From the NCBI GenBank assembly GCA_017502305.1, contig JAFVVG010000025.1:1-38336 (forward strand): a DNA stretch of 38,336 nt, written 5' to 3'. Shown piece by piece: positions 15,030 through 23,597 of the stretch (the stretch's first letter is position 1; each line of letters begins with the position of its first letter). The stretch comes from Clostridia bacterium (GTDB taxonomy: Bacteria; Bacillota; Clostridia; Christensenellales; Aristaeellaceae). A model generated the notes under the pieces. The model made no database searches. It was not told where the DNA came from and saw only the letters and a list, made by a program, of their open reading frames with translations. Position numbers and translations under genes: made by a program.

Positions 15030-16397
15030 TCAGAATAGCACGCTCAGGGCCTGCATCACCGTATCCACGCCCAGCAGCTTCACGCCCTCGGGCGGAGTCA
15101 CGCGGCGCAGGTTCTCCTTGGGAATCATAATGGTGGTAAAGCCCAGGCGCTGACACTCGGCAATGCGGCGCTCGCACTGGGGAATGGCGCGCACCTCGCC
15201 AGCCAGGCCCACCTCGCCCATAACAGCCACGTCCGCGCCCACGGTTTCATCCTTCAGCGAGGAAGCCACCGCCACGCACAGGGCCAGATCCGCCGCCGGC
15301 TCGGAAAGCTCCAGGCCGCCGGCCACGTTGATATACACATCCTGGTTATAGGTTTTCTGTCCGGCCCGCTTTTCCAGCACCGCCAGCAGCAGCGCCACAC
15401 GGCCAGTATCCGCGCCGCCCACGGTGCGCCGGGGCGTGCCAAAGTAGCTCTGGGAAGTAAGAGCCTGCACATCGCAAAGCAGGGGGCGGGAGCCTTCCAG
15501 CCCGCAGAACACCACAGAGCCGCTGGCGCCCTTGGCCCGGTGGCTCAGCAACTGCTCCGAGGGGTTTGTGACCACCTGCATGCCCTTTTCCGTCATCTGG
15601 AAGACGCCCAGCTCATTCACCGAGCCAAAGCGGTTCTTCACCGCCCGGAGCAGGCGGTATTCCTGCTGGCGGTCGCCTTCGAAATACAGCACCACGTCCA
15701 CCATATGCTCCAGCATGCGGGGGCCGGCGATGGCGCCCTCCTTGGTCACATGGCCCACCAGGAAAATGGCGGTGCCGCTTTCCTTGGCCAGGCGCATGAG
15801 CAGACTGGTGCTTTCGCGGATCTGGCTCACGCTGCCGGGGGCCGAGGACATTTCCGGCCGGTACATGGTCTGGATGGAGTCCACCACCGCCACGTCGGGC
15901 TGGATCTCACGGAGCTTCTCCTCCACGCCGTCCAGGGAGTTTTCCGCCAGCACGTAGAGGTTCGGCACGTCGATGTTCAGCCGCCGGGCACGCAGCTTCA
16001 GCTGCTTGGCGGATTCCTCGCCGCTGACGTAGAGCACCCGCTTGCCTTCCCGGCAGAGATTGGCGCACACCTGCAGAAGCAGCGTGGATTTGCCGATGCC
16101 CGGATCGCCGCCGATGAGCATCAGTCCGCCCTCCACAATGCCGCCGCCCAGCACACGGTCAAGCTCGCTGATGCCGGTGGAAATGCGCAGGGTCACGTCC
16201 TCGGGGATCTCCTTGAGCAGCATGGCCACAGCGCCGGTGCCGGGGCGCTGCTTGGCTGCCTTCGCCGGCGCGGCCGAGGGCGCCGCCACCGTTTCCTCCA
16301 GCGTGTTCCACGCGCCGCAGCCCGGGCATCTGCCAATCCACCGGGACGTCTCATACCCGCAAGCCGTGCACGCAAACAGCGTTTTTTCCTTTGCCAC
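15030..16397 (-). CDS. radA: DNA repair protein RadA
   Basis: A 455-residue RecA-like ATPase that helps branch migration during recombination. It has an N-terminal C4 zinc motif (CTACGYETSRWIGRCPGC), Walker A GGDPGIGKSTLLL, the RadA-specific KNRFGSVNELGVF motif, and a Lon-protease-like C-terminal domain (QDVYINVAGGLEL; GEVGLAGEVRAIP). The start is GTG 16397, with GGAGG 7 bases upstream. Length and motif order are normal for the family. It is the first gene of the RadA-YacL-phosphatase unit. Confidence 0.97.
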   Translation of the reverse strand: MAKEKTLFACTACGYETSRWIGRCPGCGAWNTLEETVAAPSAAPAKAAKQRPGTGAVAMLLKEIPEDVTLRISTGISELDRVLGGGIVEGGLMLIGGDPGIGKSTLLLQVCANLCREGKRVLYVSGEESAKQLKLRARRLNIDVPNLYVLAENSLDGVEEKLREIQPDVAVVDSIQTMYRPEMSSAPGSVSQIRESTSLLMRLAKESGTAIFLVGHVTKEGAIAGPRMLEHMVDVVLYFEGDRQQEYRLLRAVKNRFGSVNELGVFQMTEKGMQVVTNPSEQLLSHRAKGASGSVVFCGLEGSRPLLCDVQALTSQSYFGTPRRTVGGADTGRVALLLAVLEKRAGQKTYNQDVYINVAGGLELSEPAADLALCVAVASSLKDETVGADVAVMGEVGLAGEVRAIPQCERRIAECQRLGFTTIMIPKENLRRVTPPEGVKLLGVDTVMQALSVLF

Positions 16398-16420
16398 GCT
16401 TCCACCTCCAATATTGTGTC

Positions 16421-16429
16421 ATTATACCA
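16421..16429 (-). promoter_or_regulatory. Extended -10 promoter of radA
   Basis: On the minus strand TGGTATAAT (16429-16421) forms an extended -10 element 24 bases before the GTG start. No good -35 box is visible. Confidence 0.6.
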
Positions 16430-16482
16430 CATCCGCCACGGAAAGGAAACCTGTTTTTCACCCATTGTTACACGCGCCGCTC

Positions 16483-16511
16483 TTGCCAAGCAGGGGACAA
16501 AATAGTATAAT
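16483..16511 (+). promoter_or_regulatory. Promoter of the NAGPA/LRR secreted-protein operon
   Basis: TTGCCA (16483-16488) and TATAAT (16506-16511) are separated by 17 bases, 37 bases before ATG 16549. It is divergent from radA. Confidence 0.75.
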
Positions 16512-16548
16512 ATATAATGAAAAATTATGTTGATCGGAGCAATGCGAC

Positions 16549-17418
16549 ATGAAACGCCTTATCGCTATTCTGTGTCTTCTGATGATGCTGCCCGCCTGCT
16601 GCCTGGCGGAAAACGCGCTGCCCCTGGGCGGCCCGGCCCCCTACGGCCCCGTTGCCGACGCTTATGGCGAGGACGGTCTCTCCTATGATGACGGCACCAT
16701 GTCCATCCGGATCGAGTTTGGCGAAGCCTATGGCGTCAAGGTCACCTATGTTTATGTCCAGCTGACAGACCCCAGCCAGCTGCGTACCGCCCTGGCCGCG
16801 CCCTACCCCTCCAAGAAAACCCTCACCGTGCCCCAGATGGCGGAGGACAACCACGCCGTGCTGGCCATCAACGGCGATTTCTTTTCCTACCATTCCGAGG
16901 GCGTCATCATGCGCTCGGGCGAGATGCTCCGCTACAACACCTCCGCCAAGTCCAGGGGCCGTGATATGCTCATTATCAACGATAAGGGCGATTTCGAGTT
17001 TATCATCCCCGTGACCAAAGCCAATTACGAGGCCTATACCGGCACTCCCAAGGAGATCTTTTCCTTCGGCCCGGCGCTGATCATCGACGGCGTGGTGCAG
17101 GAGTATGAATACCGCAAGAAGACCTCCTGCGGTTATCCCACCCCGGCCCAGCGCATGGCATTTTGCCAGCTGGATACCCTGAGCTACCTCATCGTGTACA
17201 CCGAAGGCCCGGAGCAGGTTGAAAACACCGGCCTGTCCATTCCCCAGTTTACCGAGCTGCTGGCAGGCCTGAACGTCAAGCATGCCTACAACCTGGACGG
17301 CGGCCACTCCTCCACGATCTATTTCAACGGGCAGCGCATCAATTCGCCCGAAACGAAGAACCGCTCCGTGGGCGACATCATTTATTTCGCCACCCTCCGT
17401 ACTGATAACCCCCAATAA
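16549..17418 (+). CDS. Secreted phosphodiester glycosidase family protein (NAGPA)
   Basis: A 289-residue exported protein. The signal peptide is at 1-20 (MKRLIAILCLLMMLPACCLA); the cysteines fall at the end of it, but no clear lipobox is seen. The rest is an NAGPA domain (PF09992), as in enzymes that cut sugar-phosphodiester bonds. AVLAINGDFFSYHSEG (about 104-119), FSFGPALIIDG and YNLDGGHSSTIYFNG (about 247-261) are the family's core motifs, with the Asp-Gly-Gly active-site loop intact. It is the first of three secreted-protein genes spaced 17 bases apart. The natural substrate is unknown; a sugar-phosphate surface polymer is a reasonable guess. Confidence 0.88.
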   Translation: MKRLIAILCLLMMLPACCLAENALPLGGPAPYGPVADAYGEDGLSYDDGTMSIRIEFGEAYGVKVTYVYVQLTDPSQLRTALAAPYPSKKTLTVPQMAEDNHAVLAINGDFFSYHSEGVIMRSGEMLRYNTSAKSRGRDMLIINDKGDFEFIIPVTKANYEAYTGTPKEIFSFGPALIIDGVVQEYEYRKKTSCGYPTPAQRMAFCQLDTLSYLIVYTEGPEQVENTGLSIPQFTELLAGLNVKHAYNLDGGHSSTIYFNGQRINSPETKNRSVGDIIYFATLRTDNPQ

Positions 17419-17435
17419 AGCTGGAGGCCTTTTCC

Positions 17436-19322
17436 ATGAAACGCTTGCTCTGCCTGCTATTGACCCTGATGCTCCTGCCCCTGCCCGCTTCCGCGGCCCT
17501 TGAGGACAACGCCGCCGCGGCTGAGCTGGACGTGATTCTCCTGGATAACCGCACCGAGCTGGACCAGACCGCCCTGCGGGATGGCAGCGACTCCACCGGC
17601 TATGATCCCCGCTCCGCCAACAGCTTTGTTTTTGCCGCTGAAATCAGCCAGGAGCGCCCCCTGCACCGCGTTTTCCTGCGGATGAACGCGCTGCCTGCCT
17701 CAGCTGAAATCCAGGTGAAGAACGATAAGGGGAAGTACGTGGCCATGGCCAGCGTGCAGAATCCCGGCCCCGAGTTTTCCATCACCAGCAGCGAGCCCAT
17801 CACCGGAAGCATCCGCCTGGTGATCCGCTTTGAGAAAAGCACCCGCCTGCAGCTGACGGAATGCCGGCTCTTTGGCCGCGGGCGGCTTCCTGCCTCCCTC
17901 CACCAGTGGCGCGGCAGCCAGATGGCAGATGTGCTTCTCCTGGCAGACTCGCTGACCGATGTGGACGCTTCCCAGGTGAAGGCCTGGTGCGAAAACGGTG
18001 CCACCGTTGCGGTAGCCGCGCTGACCAGGCCTGCGGGGGATATCCTTTCCCTCACCGACGCCCTGTGGGACGCCGGCGTGCGCTGCGTGCCGCTGTATGG
18101 TACCTTCCGGGCCATGGAGGGTACCGCCCAGCAGAAGCTGAAAGCCTGGTATGAAAAGCCTGTTCTGAAGGCCCTGACCGGCTGGGTGCGCACCTTCCAG
18201 CCCCGTCTGCTGGTTTCCTGCAGCGAGGTTACCCAGCAGCTTCTCCCCACTGTGAAGGCCAACGCCGCCGATTATGCCTTCGATACCGAATCCGCCGCCG
18301 ATTGGGGGCTGTGGATCACTCCCGAAAGCTGCCATATCACCGATGACGTGCAAAAGCATGTCTCCGCCCTGGCACCCCGCGATAACGAGGCCCTCCTGGC
18401 CCTTTGCCAGGCGGAGTTCGCCTCCGCCGTGCACGCGGATCCCGCCGCCATCCCCTACCCCGCCGATCGCCTGAAGGACGGCTATCTGCCGGAAGGCGAG
18501 TTCGTCTACGAAAATCCCGAAGAGGGCCTGTGGGCCTACCTTTCCCCCACCGTGCAGGTGGAGATCGTCCGCCACGAGCAGCCGGAGATCCCCCGCCTGT
18601 GGTTCGAGACCGATGTGAAGTTCAAGCCGGAGCAGGAAAAATTCCAGCAGGTGGTCTATGCCAACGCCTCCTTCGAGGGGCAGCAGATCTACCCTGAAAC
18701 CCTGGCCCAGACCTCCGGCATGGTGCTGGCTGTCAACGGCGACTATTATCCCTATCGCCTGGACAGGGGGAAGGCCGCCGGCAACATCCTGCGCAACTAC
18801 ACCGCCCTGTATGATTTCAACGGCGAGGACAAGCGCAACTTCCCCAACCTGGACACCATGGCCCTGCTGGACGACGGCACCCTGGAGGTCTACGCCCGGG
18901 ATGAAATCACCGCCACCCAGCTGGCTGAGCGGGGCGACGTGCACGACGCGCTGTCCTTCGGCCCCTATCTGGTGCGCGACGGCAAGCTGCGCATCTACGC
19001 CGGTCAGTCCTGGGAGACGCCTGAACCCCGCTGCGCCGTGGGCATGGTGGCCCCCGGACATTTCCGTATCCTGACGGTGGAGGGCCGCATGCCCAAGGGC
19101 GGTCACCGCGGCCTGAACGTGAACGACCTGGCCATGCTGATGTATACCCAGGGCGTTAGCGAAGCCTTCAACCTGGACGGCGGCAGCACCATGGTGCTGA
19201 TCTTCATGGGCCGCAGGCTCAACCAGGTGGGCAAGGATACCTCCATCGGCAAGCCCCGCAACCAGCACGAACTCTTTGGCGTGGGCACGTCCACCCAGGT
19301 TCATACCGATATGCTCAAATAA
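17436..19322 (+). CDS. Large secreted protein with C-terminal NAGPA domain
   Basis: A 628-residue exported protein; the signal peptide is MKRLLCLLLTLMLLPLPASA. Residues about 25-150 look like a beta-sandwich carbohydrate-binding module (RPLHRVFLRMNALPASAEIQ; SIRLVIRFEKSTRLQLTE). Residues about 165-310 are an alpha/beta domain (ADVLLLADSLTDVDASQVK; QPRLLVSCSEV) faintly like a degenerate LmbE/PIG-L deacetylase, which I cannot confirm. The C-terminal 230 residues form a second NAGPA domain with AVNGDYYPYR, FGPYLVRDGK and FNLDGGSTMVLIF. GGAGG lies 8 bases before the ATG. It sits between another NAGPA gene and an LRR gene, so the three probably act together at the cell surface. Confidence 0.85.
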   Translation: MKRLLCLLLTLMLLPLPASAALEDNAAAAELDVILLDNRTELDQTALRDGSDSTGYDPRSANSFVFAAEISQERPLHRVFLRMNALPASAEIQVKNDKGKYVAMASVQNPGPEFSITSSEPITGSIRLVIRFEKSTRLQLTECRLFGRGRLPASLHQWRGSQMADVLLLADSLTDVDASQVKAWCENGATVAVAALTRPAGDILSLTDALWDAGVRCVPLYGTFRAMEGTAQQKLKAWYEKPVLKALTGWVRTFQPRLLVSCSEVTQQLLPTVKANAADYAFDTESAADWGLWITPESCHITDDVQKHVSALAPRDNEALLALCQAEFASAVHADPAAIPYPADRLKDGYLPEGEFVYENPEEGLWAYLSPTVQVEIVRHEQPEIPRLWFETDVKFKPEQEKFQQVVYANASFEGQQIYPETLAQTSGMVLAVNGDYYPYRLDRGKAAGNILRNYTALYDFNGEDKRNFPNLDTMALLDDGTLEVYARDEITATQLAERGDVHDALSFGPYLVRDGKLRIYAGQSWETPEPRCAVGMVAPGHFRILTVEGRMPKGGHRGLNVNDLAMLMYTQGVSEAFNLDGGSTMVLIFMGRRLNQVGKDTSIGKPRNQHELFGVGTSTQVHTDMLK

Positions 19323-19339
19323 CATAAGGGGGAGCACCC

Positions 19340-20374
19340 ATGCGCAAACTGCTTTTCATCCTGCTGGCTCTTATGCTTCTGGCCCTGCCCGCCCTGGCGG
19401 AGCAGCCCTCCGGCATGCTGGATCTGACCCACCTGGCGGAACTCAAAAACAACGAAGTGAACGCCCTGGTAGAGCAGCTGAACACTTCCGGCGCCGCCGC
19501 CTGTGACCTGCGGGGCGTGAAAATCAGCCGCGACGCGCAGCTGAAGCTTGTGTCCAAGTGCCCCCAGGTGGATTTCTACTGGCAGGTGGAGATCAACAAA
19601 TCCTTTGTGGACAACCATGTTGCCCACCTGAACCTGGATGAATTGCCCAACCGCACCGGCTATGCCAAGCTGAAGGACGCCCTGAGCCTTTTCTCCGGCC
19701 TGGAGGAGGTCACCATGTACTCCTACCGGTTCCCGCTGTGGGAAATGGAGGCCCTTCTGGCCGCCTTCCCTGAGGTGGAGTTCCACTGGACCATCAAGCT
19801 GGACAGCTACCTGATTCCCACCGACGCCACCGCCTTTTCCACCAACAAGGGCCGCCGTGAGCCCCGCTATACCCCCCACCAGCTGGACGCGCTGAAGTAT
19901 TGCAAAAACCTGGTGGCGCTGGACGTGGGGCACAACAATGTTTCCGACCTTTCCTTCCTGAAGCAGTGGCCGGGCCTGCGGATCTTCATCTGCGTGGACT
20001 CGAAAAACCAGGTCAAGGATATTTCCCCCCTCAAGGACATGCACGACCTGGAATATGTTGAGCTGTTCATGCAAAACATCACGGATATCTCCGCCCTGGA
20101 GGGCAAGACGAAGCTGCTGGACCTGAACCTGTGCTACAACGACATCACCGACCTGACTCCCCTGCACTCCTGCGTGAACCTGCAGCGGCTGTGGATCTCC
20201 TGCAACCGGCACCTGCCCCAGGAGCAGATCGACGCCCTGCAGGCCGCCCTGCCCAACCTGGTCATCGAAACCAAAACAAAAAAATCCACCGAGGCCGGCT
20301 GGCGTGAGCATCCCCGTTATTTCACCATGCGGGAATCCTTCGAAAGCCATTATTACGTCCCCTTTGAGGAATAA
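19340..20374 (+). CDS. Secreted leucine-rich-repeat protein
   Basis: A 344-residue exported protein with signal peptide MRKLLFILLALMLLALPALA. The mature part contains internalin-like leucine-rich repeats, clearest at residues about 185-290: LVALDVGHNNVSDLSFL, DLEYVELFMQNITDISALEG, KLLDLNLCYNDITDLTPL and LQRLWISCNRHLP. The last 35 residues are charged and end with FESHYYVPFEE. Such repeats mediate protein binding. GGGGGAG lies 5 bases before the ATG. It closes the three-gene secreted operon, ending at the hairpin at 20388-20419. No sortase or membrane anchor is seen. Confidence 0.85.
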   Translation: MRKLLFILLALMLLALPALAEQPSGMLDLTHLAELKNNEVNALVEQLNTSGAAACDLRGVKISRDAQLKLVSKCPQVDFYWQVEINKSFVDNHVAHLNLDELPNRTGYAKLKDALSLFSGLEEVTMYSYRFPLWEMEALLAAFPEVEFHWTIKLDSYLIPTDATAFSTNKGRREPRYTPHQLDALKYCKNLVALDVGHNNVSDLSFLKQWPGLRIFICVDSKNQVKDISPLKDMHDLEYVELFMQNITDISALEGKTKLLDLNLCYNDITDLTPLHSCVNLQRLWISCNRHLPQEQIDALQAALPNLVIETKTKKSTEAGWREHPRYFTMRESFESHYYVPFEE

Positions 20375-20387
20375 TTTTTCGAATCTC

Positions 20388-20427
20388 ACCGGCGTGCGCG
20401 CGTTTCCCTGCACGCCGGTTTTGATAA
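20388..20427 (+). terminator. Terminator between the LRR gene and the beta-galactosidase gene
   Basis: A 10-bp perfect stem (20388-20397 with 20410-20419, 12-base loop) is followed by a T-rich run interrupted by GATAA. It lies 13 bases after the LRR stop codon. It ends only about 20 bases before the next ATG, so read-through probably supplies the downstream gene. Confidence 0.75.
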
Positions 20428-20449
20428 TTTTTTTACGAGGTGCATTGCC

Positions 20450-23446
20450 ATGACGTTTGAAACCTCCTGGCTTTCTGATCCCACCATTTTCGCGGTGAAC
20501 CGTCTCCCCGCCGTGTCCGACCACCAGATCTACCGTTCCGTGCCTGAGGCCGACGCGGACATCTCCTCCCTGGTGCGCAGCCTGGACGGCGCCTGGAAGG
20601 CCCATCTGGCCCTTCGCCCCGCCGAAGCGCCCGACGAGCTGCTTGCCTCCGCCGGGATGGATGCGTCCCTCAAGGACATCACCGTCCCTGGCGAGTTCCA
20701 GCTCCAGTACCCGGAATGGGACGCCCCCCAGTATGCCAATGTGCAGTATCCCTGGGACGGCCGGGAGGCCCTGGTGCCGCCCCAGGTCAGCGAATACAAC
20801 CCCACGGTGACGGCCATCCGCACCTTTGACCTGACCGCTTCCGAGCTGGACTGCGGCCGTGTGGTGCTGACCTTCGCCGGTGTGGAGGCCGCCCTGGCCC
20901 TGTACCTGAACGGGCAGTTCGTGGGCTACAGCGAGTATAGCTTCACCCCCCACCATTTTGACGTGACGGCCTTTGTGCGCCAGGGCAGCAACCGCCTGGC
21001 TGCCCGGATATTCAAGCGCTGCTCCGGCAGCTGGCTGGAGGACCAGGATTTCTGGCGCTACAGCGGCATTCACCGCAGCGTGACCCTGACCTTCGAGCCC
21101 CGCACCCACCTGGCGGATGTTTTTGTCCGCACGCCCCTGACGGACGGCTATACCCGCGCTCACCTGGACATGGACATGACCATTCACCGCCCCCGGGGCA
21201 TGGTTACCGTGGCCCTGACCTCCCCCCAGGGCAAGGTGCTGCTGGTGGAATCCCAGCCCGCCGGCGAACAGCTGCGCCTGCGCCGTGAGGTCCCCGGTGT
21301 GAAGCTCTGGTCCGCCGAGGAGCCCAATCTGTATGCCCTCACCATTACCCTCACCGACGATAACGGCGATGTGGCCGAGGTTTCCCGCCTGCAGGTAGGC
21401 TTCCGGCAGTTTGAAATGATCGACCGGATCATGTGCCTCAACGGCAAGCGGATTGTGTTCCGGGGCGTGAACCGCCACGAGTTCTCCTGCGATACCGGGC
21501 GCGTGGTTTCCCGGGAGCTGATGCTCCAGGATATCCGCAACTGCAAGGCCATGAACATCAATGCCATCCGCACCAGCCACTACCCCGATACCTCTGAGTT
21601 CTACCGGCTGTGCGACCGCTACGGCATTTACGTGATCGACGAAACCAACCTGGAAACCCATGGCACCTGGGCCTTCCACCTCAAGCACGTGCTCCCCGGC
21701 GACGTGCCCCAGTGGCAGGAGGCCGTGATTGACCGCGGCCGCAGCATGCTGGAGCGGGACAAAAACCATGCCTGTGTGCTGATGTGGAGCTGCGGCAACG
21801 AAAGCTGGGGCGGCAAAAACATCTATGAGCTGAGCCGGTTCTTCCACGGGCGCGATTCCAGCCGCCTTGTGCACTATGAAGGCGTGACCTGGGACAGCCG
21901 CTACCCCGATACCACCGACGTCCACAGCCAGATGTACTGCAAGGCCGCAGACATCGAAAAGTATCTGAACAACAACCCCGACAAGCCCTTCATCAACTGC
22001 GAATATATCCACGCCATGGGCAACTCCCTGGGCGGCATGAGGCTCTATACCGACCTGGAGGACAAGTACCCCATGTATCAGGGCGGCTTCATCTGGGACT
22101 ATATGGATCAGTTCCTGCGCACCACCGCCCCCAACGGCCATACCCGCATGACCATCGGCGGCGACTGGGGTGACAGGCCCTGCGACTGGGAGTTCATCGG
22201 CAACGGCATCGTCATGGCGGACCGCAGCCTCTCCCCCAAGGCCCAGGACGTGCGCTTCCTGTATCAGGACGTGCGTCTCACCCCCGACAGCACCGGCGTC
22301 ACCATCCAGAGCCGCCGCCTGTTCACCAGCCTCTCCGGCCTGACGCTGAAGTGGTCCATCGCATGCGACGGCAAGCTGCTGCGAGCCGGCGGCCTGTTGG
22401 TGCCTGATATCGCCCCCGGCGAAAGCCTCCACCTGGCGCTGCCCTATGGCGAGATTCCGGCGGAAGGCCTGCTGGTAGCCACCTGCCAGCTGCTGCACAA
22501 GCGCCATCCCATCCTGCCCGACGGCGAGATCATGGCCGTGGGCCAGACCATCCTGCGGGAAGCCGCTGCAGTGCCCGAAACGCCTGCCTGCGCCCCCGCG
22601 CCGGTCATTGGCGATGTAAACGTGGGCATGCATACCGGCGATATGTCCGTGCTGTTCCAGAAGGGAAAGTTCGGCATGATTTCCTTCAAGGACAAGCTGG
22701 ACCGCGAAAGCCTGCTGCGCGCGCCGCAGCTCTCCCTGTTCCGCGCCCCCACCGACAACGACCGGGGCAACGGCGACGCCGTCCGTCAGGGCATATGGCA
22801 CACGGTGAGCCGCTATGCCTTTGTTTCCAGCGATGAGCCGTTGTATGAAAACGGCGTTTTCAGCATCACCTACCACTACGCGGCCCCGGTGCTGCCCGGC
22901 ACGGATATCACCGTGACATACACCATCAAGTCCCCCGGCGCGGTGGAAGTCACCCTCCATTGGCCCGGCGTGGAAAACCAGCCTGACCTGCCGGCCCTGG
23001 GCCTGAGCTTCCAGCTGGATCCCCGGCTGGATCAGGTCACCTATTACGGCTGCGGCCCCGAGGAAAACTATGTGGATCGCCGTGAAGGCGCGCTGCTGAA
23101 CACCTATACCTATGCCGTGCGGGACGGCTGGACCCGCTATGGCAATCCCCAGGAAAGCGGCAACCGCATGGGCGTATACCGCGCCGCTGTGACCGATGCC
23201 GCCGGCCACGGTGTGGAGATCACCGGCAAGGCGCTGGAGGTCAGCGTTCAGCCTTACCTGCCGGAGGAAATCATGGCGGCTGCCCATCCCGAGGAGCTGC
23301 AGGGCTCCTGCCGCACAGTGCTGGACGTGGCCCTCTTCCGCAAAGGCGTTGGCGGCGACGACAGCTGGGGCGCCCCCGTGCTTCCCCAGTATACCTACCC
23401 TGCCGATAAGCCTTATACCCTGACCTTCACCATGCGAGCACTGTAA
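20450..23446 (+). CDS. Glycoside hydrolase family 2 beta-galactosidase
   Basis: A 998-residue cytoplasmic enzyme (no signal peptide) with the full LacZ-type domain order: sugar-binding domain (about 40-210), immunoglobulin-like domain, TIM barrel (about 315-600), a second beta domain and a C-terminal Bgal_small_N domain (from about 725). The acid/base Glu is residue 451 in MWSCGNESWGG and the nucleophile Glu is residue 518 in FINCEYIHAMGNS. VNRHEFSCDTGRVVS and IRTSHYPD are further LacZ signatures. It would hydrolyse terminal beta-galactosides such as lactose. GAGG lies about 10 bases before the ATG. It is slightly shorter than E. coli LacZ (1,024). Confidence 0.95.
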   Translation: MTFETSWLSDPTIFAVNRLPAVSDHQIYRSVPEADADISSLVRSLDGAWKAHLALRPAEAPDELLASAGMDASLKDITVPGEFQLQYPEWDAPQYANVQYPWDGREALVPPQVSEYNPTVTAIRTFDLTASELDCGRVVLTFAGVEAALALYLNGQFVGYSEYSFTPHHFDVTAFVRQGSNRLAARIFKRCSGSWLEDQDFWRYSGIHRSVTLTFEPRTHLADVFVRTPLTDGYTRAHLDMDMTIHRPRGMVTVALTSPQGKVLLVESQPAGEQLRLRREVPGVKLWSAEEPNLYALTITLTDDNGDVAEVSRLQVGFRQFEMIDRIMCLNGKRIVFRGVNRHEFSCDTGRVVSRELMLQDIRNCKAMNINAIRTSHYPDTSEFYRLCDRYGIYVIDETNLETHGTWAFHLKHVLPGDVPQWQEAVIDRGRSMLERDKNHACVLMWSCGNESWGGKNIYELSRFFHGRDSSRLVHYEGVTWDSRYPDTTDVHSQMYCKAADIEKYLNNNPDKPFINCEYIHAMGNSLGGMRLYTDLEDKYPMYQGGFIWDYMDQFLRTTAPNGHTRMTIGGDWGDRPCDWEFIGNGIVMADRSLSPKAQDVRFLYQDVRLTPDSTGVTIQSRRLFTSLSGLTLKWSIACDGKLLRAGGLLVPDIAPGESLHLALPYGEIPAEGLLVATCQLLHKRHPILPDGEIMAVGQTILREAAAVPETPACAPAPVIGDVNVGMHTGDMSVLFQKGKFGMISFKDKLDRESLLRAPQLSLFRAPTDNDRGNGDAVRQGIWHTVSRYAFVSSDEPLYENGVFSITYHYAAPVLPGTDITVTYTIKSPGAVEVTLHWPGVENQPDLPALGLSFQLDPRLDQVTYYGCGPEENYVDRREGALLNTYTYAVRDGWTRYGNPQESGNRMGVYRAAVTDAAGHGVEITGKALEVSVQPYLPEEIMAAAHPEELQGSCRTVLDVALFRKGVGGDDSWGAPVLPQYTYPADKPYTLTFTMRAL

Positions 23447-23460
23447 TTCAATCATAACCA

Positions 23461-23497
23461 ACGGCCGACATCCGCCATGGGATGCCGGCCGTTTTTT
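23461..23497 (+). terminator. Rho-independent terminator after the beta-galactosidase gene
   Basis: A 13-position stem with one mismatch (23461-23473 with 23480-23492) is followed by a run of Ts to 23497. It begins 14 bases after the stop codon. Confidence 0.9.
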
Positions 23498-23535
23498 CTT
23501 TGCCGTTCGTTATCTGTTTCTAATGGCTTTTGCAC

Positions 23536-23564
23536 TTGCCCGAGCCTCCATCATATGGTATACT
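23536..23564 (+). promoter_or_regulatory. Promoter of the YbhN-like membrane protein gene
   Basis: TTGCCC (23536-23541) and TATACT (23559-23564) are separated by 17 bases, with TGG before the -10 making it an extended -10 element. It lies 33 bases before ATG 23598. Confidence 0.65.
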
Positions 23565-23597
23565 ATTGATGTTATAGGGATTGTTAAGGAGGTCTTT

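Noticed and set aside
17700..19337. 545-codon minus-strand frame opposite the large NAGPA gene
   Set aside because: Shadow frame; the plus strand has signal peptide, ribosome-binding site and conserved domain motifs.
19301..23461. 1,386-codon minus-strand frame opposite the LRR and beta-galactosidase genes
   Set aside because: His/Gly/Val-rich antisense shadow of GC-rich coding sequence; the plus strand encodes a complete GH2 enzyme with catalytic residues.
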